From NCBI RefSeq assembly GCF_016908315.1, contig NZ_JAFBDQ010000001.1, forward strand, positions 1 through 64,000: a DNA stretch of 64,000 bases, written 5' to 3'. Below the pieces are notes generated by a model. It saw only the letters and a program-made list of their open reading frames with translations, did not search any database and was not told the origin of the DNA. Source of the DNA: Halanaerobacter jeridensis. Its GTDB lineage: Bacteria; Bacillota; Halanaerobiia; Halobacteroidales; Halobacteroidaceae. The position numbers and the translations under genes were made by a program. Positions 7,218 to 15,776 of the stretch are shown here, one piece after another. Positions within the stretch are counted from its first letter, which is position 1; each line of letters opens with the position of its first letter.

Positions 7218-8550
7218 TTTAAGTGCTTTTGAATTGTATACAATTTTTAAAGAGCAGGAATATAGTTTTATTCTAGATAGTAATTTGAATAATAATTTAG
7301 GAAGATATTCTTTTGTTAGTGCTCAACCATTTGAGGTTTTAAAGTATGATCTTGACAATGAACGACCGTTAGCTAAATTAAGGACTAAATTAGATCAATA
7401 TGCAGTGGAGAATACTAGTGATTTACCCTTTATTGGGGGGGCAGTTGGTTATTTATCTTATGATTTATGTCATTGTATAGAGGAATTACCCCGCAGAGCT
7501 AAAAAAGATGTGGTTGTACCAGATTTATATATGGGATTATATGATTGGGTATTAGTAATTGACCATGGGCAGGATGAGGTTTATTTTGCTAGTCCTAATT
7601 TAGACCTAAATAAAGAAAATAATATTAAAGAAAAAGTAATTGGGAAAATTAGATTAGCCGAAAAGAACGAGTTTTTTAATCAAGTACCTGAAAACGAAAT
7701 AAAATGTAGTAATTTAAAAGCTAATTTCACTCGTCAACAGTATTTATCAGCTATTAAAAAGATTCAGCATTATATAGAAACAGGATATATATATCAGGTT
7801 AATTTAAGTCAAAAGATTAAAGGAGAAATAAATTGTTCTGGCTATCAACTTTATAAGCGATTAAGAGAAATTAGTCCTGCCCCATTTGCAGCATTTTTAG
7901 AATTTCCGGAGATTGAAATCTTATCTAATTCACCAGAAAGATTTATTAAGGTTAGAGATAATCTTATTGAAACTAGACCAATTAAGGGGACCAGACCGCG
8001 TGGTAAAACAGAACAAGAAGATGAGAAAATGCGCCAAGAATTATTGGCCAGTGAGAAGGATAAAGCAGAGTTATTAATGATTGTCGATTTAGAAAGAAAT
8101 GATTTAGCTAAGGTTTCTAAAGTAGGTAGTGTTGAAGTACCTCAATTATATGAATTAGAAGAATATGCTAATGTACATCATTTAGTGGCTACAATAAAGT
8201 CAGAGTTGGAAGTAGATAAAGATGTAATTGATTTGATTGAAGCTACCTTCCCGGGAGGTTCTATTACAGGAGCACCTAAAATTAGAGCGATGGAAATTAT
8301 TGATGAGTTAGAATCAACTCAGAGAAATATTTATACTGGGTCAATTGGTTATTTAGGATTTGATGGGAGTTTAGATTTGAATATTGCTATTAGAACAATT
8401 GTTAAACAGAACAAGCAAATTAACTTTAATGTTGGTGGCGGTATTACATGGAATTCAAATCCTGAATCTGAGTATCAAGAAACTTTAGATAAAGCTCAAG
8501 CAATAATGAAGGCGGTGAATGGTGATTATGCAGGAGAAAATTTCTTTTAA
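7195..8550 (+). CDS. pabB: Aminodeoxychorismate synthase component I
   Basis: Chorismate-binding enzyme of 451 residues making 4-amino-4-deoxychorismate from chorismate and ammonia. The sequence PIKGTRPRGKT carries the lysine typical of PabB, where anthranilate synthase has PIAGT. Other family signatures are the LMIVDLERNDL stretch, FPGGSITGAPKIRAM and GGGITWNSNPESEYQET. The likely start is GTG 7195, inside the end of pabA and behind GAGGTGAAAAA, so the two subunits are translationally coupled. It overlaps pabC at the 3' end. Confidence 0.93.
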   Translation: MIEKIATSLSAFELYTIFKEQEYSFILDSNLNNNLGRYSFVSAQPFEVLKYDLDNERPLAKLRTKLDQYAVENTSDLPFIGGAVGYLSYDLCHCIEELPRRAKKDVVVPDLYMGLYDWVLVIDHGQDEVYFASPNLDLNKENNIKEKVIGKIRLAEKNEFFNQVPENEIKCSNLKANFTRQQYLSAIKKIQHYIETGYIYQVNLSQKIKGEINCSGYQLYKRLREISPAPFAAFLEFPEIEILSNSPERFIKVRDNLIETRPIKGTRPRGKTEQEDEKMRQELLASEKDKAELLMIVDLERNDLAKVSKVGSVEVPQLYELEEYANVHHLVATIKSELEVDKDVIDLIEATFPGGSITGAPKIRAMEIIDELESTQRNIYTGSIGYLGFDGSLDLNIAIRTIVKQNKQINFNVGGGITWNSNPESEYQETLDKAQAIMKAVNGDYAGENFF

Positions 8551-9283
8551 TAGTAATTTAGCTAAATATGGAATTGGATTGTTTGAGACAATTAAAGTAA
8601 TTAATGGTCAAGCAGTATTTTTAGATGAACATTTAAAGCGTTTATATAATTCAATTCGAGTTTTGGAAATAGATTTTGATCTAAATCAGGAAATATTAAA
8701 AGAAAAAATAGATGATTTTGCTGCTGATTTAGAGCAGAAGGCTCTACGAGTAACTGTTTGTGACCAAGGTTATAATTTTTCAACTAGGGATATTTCCTAT
8801 CAAAGGGAAGATTATGAGCAAGGCTATGACTTAACAATTGCTAATATCAAACGTAGCAATAATCCGTTACATAAACATAAGACTACTAACTATTTTACTA
8901 ATCTTTATGTTAGGAAAGAGGCTCAAACAGCTGGATATGATGAAGCCTTATTTTTAAATTCTCACAATTATGTGTTAGAATCTACAATGGCTAATCTCTT
9001 TTTTATTAAGGATCAAAAGATATATACTCCTAGTTCTGATTTGGAATTATTACCGGGGATAATAAGAAATAAGGTGATTATGATTGCTAATGAATTAGGG
9101 CTAGATATTAAGGAAGTAATCATTGAGAAACCGGAGTTAACTTGTTTTGATTTTGCATTTATAAGTAATAGCTTACTTGGTGTAATGAAAGTAAATAGGA
9201 TTGCTGGAATTGAATATCAGAGTGAAAATAATATCTTCACTTTATTATCTGAAGAATTAAAGCAAAGAGAAATGAGGAGCTGA
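8519..9283 (+). CDS. pabC: Aminodeoxychorismate lyase (class IV PLP enzyme)
   Basis: Releases pyruvate from aminodeoxychorismate to give p-aminobenzoate. The 254-residue protein has the fold-type IV pattern: YGIGLFETI near the N terminus, the PLP lysine in KTTNYFTNLYVRKEA, LESTMANLFFI, and the LLPGIIRNKVI phosphate-binding segment. ATG 8519 lies close behind AAGGCGGTG; ATG 8528 is an alternative. The gene overlaps pabB by 32 bases, so pabA, pabB and pabC form a tightly coupled p-aminobenzoate module. A branched-chain or D-amino acid transaminase is possible from fold alone, but the context argues against it. Confidence 0.9.
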   Translation: MVIMQEKISFNSNLAKYGIGLFETIKVINGQAVFLDEHLKRLYNSIRVLEIDFDLNQEILKEKIDDFAADLEQKALRVTVCDQGYNFSTRDISYQREDYEQGYDLTIANIKRSNNPLHKHKTTNYFTNLYVRKEAQTAGYDEALFLNSHNYVLESTMANLFFIKDQKIYTPSSDLELLPGIIRNKVIMIANELGLDIKEVIIEKPELTCFDFAFISNSLLGVMKVNRIAGIEYQSENNIFTLLSEELKQREMRS

Positions 9284-9289
9284 CTAGTT

Positions 9290-9850
9290 ATGGATAAAGA
9301 AAAGATTGAAAATGCAGTAGCAGACATATTAGAGGCAATTGAAGTGGATTCTGAACGTGAAGGTTTGCAAAATACCCCACAAAAGGTAGCTGAAATGTAT
9401 GAAGAAATTTTTTCAGGAATTGGAGAAGATCCAGAGGAACATTTAGAATTGGTTTTAGAAGATGAAGACTATGAAGATTTAGTATTAGTTAAAGATATTA
9501 ATTTTTATTCTATGTGCGAACATCACTTGGTTCCCTTTTTTGGGAAAGCTCATGTAGCATATATCCCTAAAGATGGTCAAGTGACAGGATTATCTCGTTT
9601 AGCTAAAGTGGTACAATCTGTAGCTAAACGACCGCAACTACAGGAAAGAATGACTAAAATGATTGCAGATGCTATAGATAATGTCTTAGATCCCTTAGGA
9701 GTTTGTGTGATTGTAGAAGCCGAGCAAATGTGCATGACAATGCGAGGAATTAAACAATCTGAATCACGAACAGTAACTTCTTCTGTCCGCGGTAGTTTTA
9801 GAAGTGATGAGAAATCTAGAGAAGAAGTGATGAACTTAATAAAAGATTAA
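9290..9850 (+). CDS. folE: GTP cyclohydrolase I
   Basis: First enzyme of pterin synthesis, turning GTP into 7,8-dihydroneopterin triphosphate; a homodecamer in known examples. The 186-residue sequence includes the zinc and active-site block [25 protein letters not shown]-type [21 protein letters not shown], and the second zinc cysteine in [10 protein letters not shown]. It starts at ATG 9290 with GAGGAG upstream, six bases after pabC. Length is normal for the family. Confidence 0.96.
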   Translation: MDKEKIENAVADILEAIEVDSEREGLQNTPQKVAEMYEEIFSGIGEDPEEHLELVLEDEDYEDLVLVKDINFYSMCEHHLVPFFGKAHVAYIPKDGQVTGLSRLAKVVQSVAKRPQLQERMTKMIADAIDNVLDPLGVCVIVEAEQMCMTMRGIKQSESRTVTSSVRGSFRSDEKSREEVMNLIKD

Positions 9851-9985
9851 TTTAAAGTGTAGCTGGCGGGATTGAGATGTAATTGTGAGGAGCAGGAATA
9901 TATTCTTTTGTAGGAAAAATTGTTAAATCCAGGGTTTGGTTTTCTATTTTAGTTATTTATTTTTAATTTTAAAAGGAGTGATAAG

Positions 9986-10783
9986 ATGTTTGAGTTTGGA
10001 GATCATTCTTATATTATGGGTATTTTAAATGTAACGCCTGATAGCTTTTCAGATGGTGGAGAATATTATGATGTTGAAGCTGCTGTCACTCATGCTAAAG
10101 AGATGGTAGCTGAAGGAGCAGATATAATTGATGTTGGCGGCGAATCAACTCGTCCGGGAGCGAAAAAAATAACTCCCCAAGAGGAGATAAAAAGAATCAA
10201 AGCAGTAATTAAAGCATTAGTAGAAGAGATTGAAGTTCCTATTTCAGTAGATACATATAAACCACAAGTAGCTCGTGAAGTCTTAGAGTTAGGAGTAGAT
10301 ATGATTAATGATGTGCGAGGTTTACAGTGGGATAGTGAAATGGCAAAAGTAGTTGCAGAATATGATGTTCCGATAGTAATTATGCATAATGGACGAGGTA
10401 ATGATTCTAATAAAGATATTATTATAGCCATTAAAAACTTTTTAAGAGAGAGTATTCGGACTGCTAAAAAAGCAGGAGTCAAAGAGGAAAATATTATTTT
10501 AGATCCTGGAATAGGATTTGGATTAGCTCAATTTGAAAATAAAGAAATAATGCGTCGCTTATCAGAGATTAAGCGCTTAGGATATCCACTGCTGTTAGGG
10601 ACTTCTCGTAAGTCTATGTTAGGTAAAATTTTAGATATCCCAGCTGAAGAGAGAGTTGAAGGTACTGTAGCTACTACAGTAATGGGGATCATGCAGGGAG
10701 TAGATATTTTTAGAGTCCATGATGTAGCTGAAAACTTACAAGCAGCTAAAGTAACTGATGCTATTTGGAGACAGGAAGAGTAG
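9986..10783 (+). CDS. folP: Dihydropteroate synthase
   Basis: Condenses p-aminobenzoate with hydroxymethyl-dihydropterin pyrophosphate. The 265-residue TIM-barrel protein shows the hallmark ILNVTPDSFSDGG near the N terminus, DVGGESTRPGAK, SVDTYKPQVA and LDPGIGFG, followed by GTSRKSMLG. AAGGAGTG precedes ATG 9986. The 135-base gap after folE contains no terminator, so it is likely part of the same transcript; that gap has a TAAAGTGTAGCT (9853-9864) one mismatch from the hairpin-element 12-mer described at 31448 and 54089. Confidence 0.96.
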   Translation: MFEFGDHSYIMGILNVTPDSFSDGGEYYDVEAAVTHAKEMVAEGADIIDVGGESTRPGAKKITPQEEIKRIKAVIKALVEEIEVPISVDTYKPQVAREVLELGVDMINDVRGLQWDSEMAKVVAEYDVPIVIMHNGRGNDSNKDIIIAIKNFLRESIRTAKKAGVKEENIILDPGIGFGLAQFENKEIMRRLSEIKRLGYPLLLGTSRKSMLGKILDIPAEERVEGTVATTVMGIMQGVDIFRVHDVAENLQAAKVTDAIWRQEE

Positions 10784-10790
10784 GTGAAAT

Positions 10791-11159
10791 ATTATCGATA
10801 AAATAATCTTAAATAACTTAGTTTTTTATGGTTACCATGGAGTGTTGTCAGAAGAAAATAACTTAGGACAAAAATTTTTTATAGATGCAGAATTATATGC
10901 TGACCTGCATCCAGCAGGAGAAAGTGATGATGTTGAGCAAGCAGTTAACTACGCTGAAGTTTATGAAGTTATTAAAGAGATATGTGAAAATAAAGAGTTT
11001 GATTTAATCGAAGCATTAGCAGAAAATATTGCCCAAACAATTTTAGAGCAGTTTGCATTAGTAGAAGAAGTCACAATCAAAGTCAAGAAACCAGAAGCCC
11101 CAGTAGCAGGTGTTTTTGATTATGTTGGAGTAGAAATTAAAAGGACGCGGGGGAACTAA
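10791..11159 (+). CDS. folB: Dihydroneopterin aldolase, non-AUG (AUU/AUC) start
   Basis: Cleaves dihydroneopterin to hydroxymethyl-dihydropterin and glycolaldehyde. The family N terminus DKIILNNLVFYGYHGV is encoded from 10797, in frame with SEENNLGQKFFIDAEL and EALAENIAQTIL further on. Upstream in frame there is a stop at 10785-10787 and no ATG, GTG or TTG; only ATT 10791 and ATC 10794 can precede the conserved Asp-Lys. AGGTG (10782-10786) is placed to serve either. A GTG at 10842 would delete the catalytic YGYHG segment. Length from 10791 is 122 residues, normal for FolB. A base error changing ATG to ATC at 10796 is the main alternative. Confidence 0.85.
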   Translation: MIDKIILNNLVFYGYHGVLSEENNLGQKFFIDAELYADLHPAGESDDVEQAVNYAEVYEVIKEICENKEFDLIEALAENIAQTILEQFALVEEVTIKVKKPEAPVAGVFDYVGVEIKRTRGN

Positions 11160-11167
11160 CGTATAGT

Positions 11168-11245
11168 GATTGCGCACATTATATGGAGAAAGTAGAGCGA
11201 AGAGGGCTACACGGAGGGTCTCACGCATTTCGAGACCCGGAGGGA
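11168..11245 (+). repeat. Dispersed stem-loop element, copy 1
   Basis: This lies in the folB-folK gap. It shares GATTGCGCA, AAGTAGAG and GGGCTACACGGAG with a copy at 29723-29802. The stem GGGTCTC (11216-11222) pairs with GAGACCC (11232-11238), followed by GGAGG. The corresponding stem in other copies differs by paired, compensating changes. No open reading frame and no T-run were seen. Confidence 0.7.
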
Positions 11246-11282
11246 ATATAGATCATTTGATTTTTACAGGGAGCGAGATATA

Positions 11283-11765
11283 ATGGATAAGGCATATTTA
11301 GGTTTAGGTACTAATATTGGAGAGCGAGAGAAAAATTTAAGAGCAGCAGTAGCTCATATCAAAAAAACAACTGATGTAGAAGTAACAGAAGTTTCTTCTA
11401 TTTATGAAACTGAACCTTGGGGTTATGAAGAACAAAATCAGTTTTTGAATCTATGTTTGAAAATCAAAACTGATTTAAAACCTCAGGAATTATTAGAAAA
11501 ATGTCAGCAAATAGAAAAGAGAATGGGACGAAAGCGAGAAGAAAAATGGGGGCCAAGGATTATTGATATTGATATTTTGATTTATGATAATTTAGAAGTA
11601 AATACTTCTAAATTAGTTATACCGCATCCTAGAATACAAGAACGTGCTTTTGTATTAGTTCCATTACAAGAATTAGATTCAAATTTAATGATTAAAGGGA
11701 AATCGATTGCGCAGTGGTTAGAGCAAGTGTCAACATCTGGAATAATCAATTATAGTAGTTATTGA
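11283..11765 (+). CDS. folK: HPPK, hydroxymethyl-dihydropterin pyrophosphokinase
   Basis: Transfers pyrophosphate from ATP to hydroxymethyl-dihydropterin, feeding FolP. The 160-residue protein has the N-terminal YLGLGTNIGEREKNL, YETEPWGYEEQNQFLN, the magnesium/ATP site in KWGPRIIDIDILIYDN, and IPHPRIQERAFVLVPL. It starts at ATG 11283 after GGGAGCGAG. The 123-base gap from folB is filled by a repeat element rather than a terminator. The unit as read lacks only folC. Confidence 0.95.
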   Translation: MDKAYLGLGTNIGEREKNLRAAVAHIKKTTDVEVTEVSSIYETEPWGYEEQNQFLNLCLKIKTDLKPQELLEKCQQIEKRMGRKREEKWGPRIIDIDILIYDNLEVNTSKLVIPHPRIQERAFVLVPLQELDSNLMIKGKSIAQWLEQVSTSGIINYSSY

Positions 11766-11794
11766 TTGGAATGCCCACCCTGGGAGGTGAAACT

Positions 11795-13606
11795 ATGAAA
11801 AAAAGGTGTTTATTACTGGTAGTGCTAGTATTGTTATTTACTAATACTGCAGTTGCCCTGGAAAAAGATCCTAATCAATTATTGCAAGAAGCCCCCAGCC
11901 AGTTTTATTATCCTGATAAAGATGCAGTAGTCTGGAAAGAAGAACAAGTATTTGATTATTCTCAGAAGCCATACCGAGTTAGTCATTATCGAGCTATTAA
12001 AGTTTTCAATCAACAAGGGGTTAAAGACTATTCTCAGGTGAAGATAAATTATCATCCTCAGTGGCATAAATTAAATATTACTACTGCTTTAATAATTAAG
12101 CCTTCTGGTGAATTAATTACAGTAAGTGAAGAAAAGATTAGTAAACAAGCTGCTAAATATACTCCTAATAGTAAGGTTTATCAGAGTAAGCAAGAAAAAA
12201 TCATTAATTTTCCTGAAGTAGAAGCTGGCTCAATTATAATTTATGCTTATCAAAAGCAATTAAAACGGACATTGATTCCTAATGAAATTCAATTTGCTAC
12301 TACTTTTACTAGTCATCGAAGTGAAATAGTATTAAAGTTACCTAAAGGAAGGAAAATAAATACTAAAATCAAACCTAAAAATGAATTGAATCAGGCAGTT
12401 ATTAATACTAAGGGAGAAATTAAGGAATATACTTGGAGTGGTTATAAAAGTGAAGGTGAATTATTAGTTTCTACTCTTAATTCTTGGCTTGAATTGAGCC
12501 ATTGGTATAATAATTTAATTACTCAACAAGGAAAACTAACTCCTGACGTGAAACAAAAAGTTAAAAAGTTAACAGCAGGATTAACAACTAAGAAAGCTAA
12601 GATAAAAGCATTATATAATTATGTAGCAGAAGATATAAGATATCTTGACTATCAATTAGGAGTTAATGGTTATCAACCTTTAGCAGTAAAGGAAATATAT
12701 AAGCATAAATATGCAGTAACTAAAGATAAGGTTTATTTTTTAATTGCTTTGTTAAAAGAAATAAATGTTCCAGCAGAAGCGGTCTTGGTTGATCGTAAAA
12801 GTAATTTTGATGCGGGAATAGTAGTAGTTAATTTTAATCATATGTTGCTTTATTTACCACAGCAGGATTTGTATTTAAATCCTAATTCGGGTTTTATCCG
12901 TTATGGGAATTTACCGTTAAGTGACCAAGGAAAAAGAGTCTTAAGTTTAGCCCAAGGTCAAATTAGAGAGACCCCCATTTTATCTAAAGAACGCAACCAA
13001 GAACAAGTGACTGCCACTATTAATTTAAAGGAAGAAGGAGCAGCCGCTATTGATTTAAAGATTAATTCTCGAGGATTTTATGATTTTATCGCTAAAGCTT
13101 TATTTGGAGAGTTGAGTCCAATGGGCCAACGAGAGGCTTCTTTAAATATTTTAAATAAGCATTTTTCTGGTTTACAATTAAATGAAATTGATATTAAGGG
13201 GATTAATAATTTAACTGAATTAGCTGAGTTGAATTTTAAATTCACAGTTGAAGATTACTATCAAACTCATGAAGATAAAGCTTTACTGCAGGTTAATCAA
13301 TTAGCAATTAGTTTTTTACTTAGTATTGCTGAAGCACGCAACACTATACCTTGTAAAATAGAAAGAAAGATTGTAATTAATATTCCATCTAAATATAATT
13401 CAATTATCTTGCCTAAAGATAAAAAGTTTATCAATAATGAAGGAGAAATAAGGGTTAACTATCAAAAGAAAGAAAATCAGATAATAAGTAATTTTTCTTA
13501 TCAATTCAATAGATTAGCAGGGGTAGAGAAAGTAAGTTGGGTTTATATCAATGATTTGCTGAATAATTATCGCGAAATTAAAGAACAGCAAATTTTGCTA
13601 GAATAG
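11795..13606 (+). CDS. Secreted DUF3857 protein with degenerate transglutaminase-like domain
   Basis: Protein of 603 residues with a signal peptide (MKKRCLLLVVLVLLF..., cleavage near residue 22). A DUF3857-type beta domain spans about residues 25-240. A transglutaminase-like core follows at about 265-370, and a C-terminal beta-rich part ends the protein. In the usual family motif GxCKDKA the catalytic Cys is Thr309 (AVTKDK). The His of FNHMLLY is kept (His349), while the expected Asp of LDPT is Asn362 (YLNPNSG). Two of three triad residues are thus replaced, so enzyme activity is unlikely. ATG 11795 sits behind GGGAGGTG. bamA lies 229 bases downstream, suggesting an envelope role. Confidence 0.75.
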   Translation: MKKRCLLLVVLVLLFTNTAVALEKDPNQLLQEAPSQFYYPDKDAVVWKEEQVFDYSQKPYRVSHYRAIKVFNQQGVKDYSQVKINYHPQWHKLNITTALIIKPSGELITVSEEKISKQAAKYTPNSKVYQSKQEKIINFPEVEAGSIIIYAYQKQLKRTLIPNEIQFATTFTSHRSEIVLKLPKGRKINTKIKPKNELNQAVINTKGEIKEYTWSGYKSEGELLVSTLNSWLELSHWYNNLITQQGKLTPDVKQKVKKLTAGLTTKKAKIKALYNYVAEDIRYLDYQLGVNGYQPLAVKEIYKHKYAVTKDKVYFLIALLKEINVPAEAVLVDRKSNFDAGIVVVNFNHMLLYLPQQDLYLNPNSGFIRYGNLPLSDQGKRVLSLAQGQIRETPILSKERNQEQVTATINLKEEGAAAIDLKINSRGFYDFIAKALFGELSPMGQREASLNILNKHFSGLQLNEIDIKGINNLTELAELNFKFTVEDYYQTHEDKALLQVNQLAISFLLSIAEARNTIPCKIERKIVINIPSKYNSIILPKDKKFINNEGEIRVNYQKKENQIISNFSYQFNRLAGVEKVSWVYINDLLNNYREIKEQQILLE

Positions 13607-13835
13607 TAATCGAAAAAAATGATATTTAAGCAGGAGATTAAATAAATAAGTATAATAAAAGATAGGGAGGGCCAAACTATTATAGTGTAAACTATAATTT
13701 TAAGCAATTGAGGAATAATTTATATTTTTTATTTTTTTATCAAAATTTCATCACAAGTAGTAGGTATAATTTATAACAAGAGCTCAGAATTATTGCTTTG
13801 GATGTAGCATCTAAAAATGATAATGGAGGGATATA
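13607..13835 (+). promoter_or_regulatory. Intergenic leader of bamA: orphan ribosome site, hairpin and possible -10
   Basis: There is no gene in this gap. GGGAGG (13665-13670) has no canonical start after it and is followed by hairpin ATTATAGT (13679-13686)/ACTATAAT (13691-13698). TATAAT at 13765-13770 could be a -10 for bamA, but no good -35 was seen. Confidence 0.35.
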
Positions 13836-15542
13836 ATGTTAAAGAAAGTAGCAGTAATAACTTTTTTGTTAACTATAGTAGTATTCAACACTAGTGTATT
13901 TGCAGCAGATGGCTTATCAGGTAATAAGATTACGGATATAAAGGTAGAGGGGAACCAGAAGGTTAGTGAGCAAGAGATTTTAATGGAAGTAGAAACGCAA
14001 GTAGGAGATAAAATAGATAACGATAAATTGAAAAAAGATTTAAGATCAATTTATGATTTAGGCTATTTTTTAGATATTAAAATTAATTTTAGAAATTATA
14101 AAGATGGAGTGCAGTTAATATTTAAAGTAATGGAGAATCCAGTATTAGAAAAAGTTGTTATAGAAGGAAATAAAGAAGTAACAACTAAGAAGCTTAAAAA
14201 GTTATTAGGAGTTAAGTCAGGAGAAATATTAAATGTAAATACATTGAAAAATGGGATCAAAGAGATTAACAATTACTATCAAAATCAAGGATTCCCATTG
14301 GGACGAGTTGTAGATAGAAGAATCAAAAATGGTAATCAACTGTATTTAGAAGTTAATGAAGGTAAGATTAATAAGATAAAAATTAAAGGTAATAAAGAAA
14401 CAAAGGAGTATGTAATTAGAAGAGAATTGTCACTTCAAGAAGGACAAGTCTTAAATATGAACAAGTTACAGCGAGATATTAGAGACTTATATCGTTTAGG
14501 TTTCTTTAAAGGAATTAAACCTCAATTCAAACGAGTAGAGAATAACCCTCAAGCAGTAAATGTAATTCTTGAAGTAACAGAGAAAAAAACAGGTAGCTTA
14601 CAATTTGGGATTAGTCATAGTCCTGATGCAGGAATGATGGGGACTATTAATGTATCTAAAGATAATTTATTTGGTACAGGTCAAAAAGTAAATGTAAAGC
14701 TAGAATCAGGTGAAGAACGTGATTATTATGAATTAGGTTATAGTAATCCGTGGATGTCTAAATATTTTGATGTTAAAACGAGTTTCAAGTTTAATTTGTA
14801 TAATAAAACTGAAGAAGATTTAAATAATGATGAAATTAGAGAAAAGGGTGGTAATGTTACTATTGGGCGGCAATTAACATATAATACTAATAGTTATTTC
14901 ACAGTAGATATTAGTAAAATTAAAGATGAAGATGAGTCTGATTGGCGTGATAATAGAACTTTAAGATTAAGTACAATAAGAGATACTACTACAGCTCCCA
15001 TCAGTCCTCGTTATGGTAGTAAACAAAGTTTAACTTTAGAAAAAGCAGGTTGGATTGGTGGCGATGATGATTATAGTAAATATAATTTAGAATTGAAAAA
15101 ATATTTTCCTTCTTTAGAAAAGAATAGCTGGGCTCTGAGATTGAAGGTAGCAGGTTCAAACGGAGACCTTCCTGATGATAAGCGTTATTACTTAGGAGGA
15201 ACAAATGGGATTAGAGGTTACGGGAGTTCTTATTATGATGAAGATGCTCAAAGTTATGATCCAACTCAAGCAGGATTTATCGGAAATTCAATGTTATTAG
15301 GTAGTGTTGAATATAGAATTCCGATTGTTGAAGCTGTACGAGGCGTTGTATTTGGTGATGTTGGAAGAACTTATCAAGGTAATAGTCTTGACTTAGATAT
15401 AGGAGATTTCAATTATTCTTATGGTGTAGGACTTAGATTTAAAACACCAGTAGGTGAATTAGGTTTAGATTATGGTTATGCTCCAGATGCTAAAAGAAAC
15501 TCTAAAGATGACTTCAGCTTAGTTTTAGGTAGTAAATTTTAA
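13836..15542 (+). CDS. bamA: Omp85/BamA-family outer-membrane protein assembly factor
   Basis: Outer-membrane insertase-type protein of 568 residues. A signal peptide (about 1-23, ending VFAAD) is followed by three POTRA domains (about 28-98, 99-173, 174-250), each with the ...I.G....... pattern such as KVEGNQKVSEQEILM, VIEGNKEVTTKKL and KIKGNKETKEYVI. A 16-strand-type barrel makes up the C-terminal 310 residues, with the GGTNGIRGY lid motif (about 452-460) and an aromatic terminal residue (GSKF). With three POTRAs it could also be TamA-like, but it is the only POTRA protein in the window. Its presence is direct evidence for an outer membrane. Confidence 0.92.
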   Translation: MLKKVAVITFLLTIVVFNTSVFAADGLSGNKITDIKVEGNQKVSEQEILMEVETQVGDKIDNDKLKKDLRSIYDLGYFLDIKINFRNYKDGVQLIFKVMENPVLEKVVIEGNKEVTTKKLKKLLGVKSGEILNVNTLKNGIKEINNYYQNQGFPLGRVVDRRIKNGNQLYLEVNEGKINKIKIKGNKETKEYVIRRELSLQEGQVLNMNKLQRDIRDLYRLGFFKGIKPQFKRVENNPQAVNVILEVTEKKTGSLQFGISHSPDAGMMGTINVSKDNLFGTGQKVNVKLESGEERDYYELGYSNPWMSKYFDVKTSFKFNLYNKTEEDLNNDEIREKGGNVTIGRQLTYNTNSYFTVDISKIKDEDESDWRDNRTLRLSTIRDTTTAPISPRYGSKQSLTLEKAGWIGGDDDYSKYNLELKKYFPSLEKNSWALRLKVAGSNGDLPDDKRYYLGGTNGIRGYGSSYYDEDAQSYDPTQAGFIGNSMLLGSVEYRIPIVEAVRGVVFGDVGRTYQGNSLDLDIGDFNYSYGVGLRFKTPVGELGLDYGYAPDAKRNSKDDFSLVLGSKF

Positions 15543-15548
15543 ACTTTT

Positions 15549-15577
15549 AGCCAGGAGGTTTTCCTCCTGGCTTTCTC
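15549..15577 (+). terminator. Intrinsic terminator after bamA
   Basis: AGCCAGGAGG (15549-15558) pairs with CCTCCTGGCT (15563-15572) across a TTTT loop, followed by a T-rich tail. Confidence 0.9.
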
Positions 15578-15646
15578 TATAAAAAGAAGTACTATATAAG
15601 TTAAAATTTGTTTTTAATTGATTAAATAAAAGCTTCACAAGGCTGC

Positions 15647-15675
15647 TTGACATTTGCTAGAAATACTGATAATAT
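15647..15675 (+). promoter_or_regulatory. Sigma-A type promoter of the feo operon
   Basis: TTGACA (15647-15652), 17-base spacer, TAATAT (15670-15675); an overlapping TATAAT lies at 15673-15678. It is placed about 100 bases before feoA. Confidence 0.65.
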
Positions 15676-15695
15676 AATAGAAAAGAAATGAAAAC

Positions 15696-15747
15696 CATTA
15701 TCAGGTTAATGACAATATATTTTTTCCAGACTAATGATAATGAATCC
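15696..15747 (+). promoter_or_regulatory. Possible Fur-type iron boxes upstream of feoA
   Basis: Two AT-rich dyad sites lie just downstream of the predicted promoter: CATTATCAGGTTAATG (15696-15711) and CTAATGATAATGAATC (15731-15746). Both resemble halves of the GATAATGATAATCATTATC Fur consensus without matching it fully. Iron-dependent repression of feo is usual; binding here is inferred. Confidence 0.45.
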
Positions 15748-15776
15748 CAATTTTATAAAATAAGGAGTGGATATTT

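Noticed and set aside
9851-9985. Tetrahydrofolate or other riboswitch in the folate operon
   Set aside because: No recognisable aptamer consensus in this gap or upstream of pabA; the gap shows no stable hairpin with a T-run.
10090-10482. 130-codon minus-strand open frame
   Set aside because: Lies wholly inside folP in the opposite direction; Ile/Ser-rich shadow without a ribosome site.
10784-10803. folB starting at GTG 10784 by a frameshift
   Set aside because: GTG 10784 runs into a stop after five codons. An AUU/AUC start needs no sequence change, although a base error remains possible.
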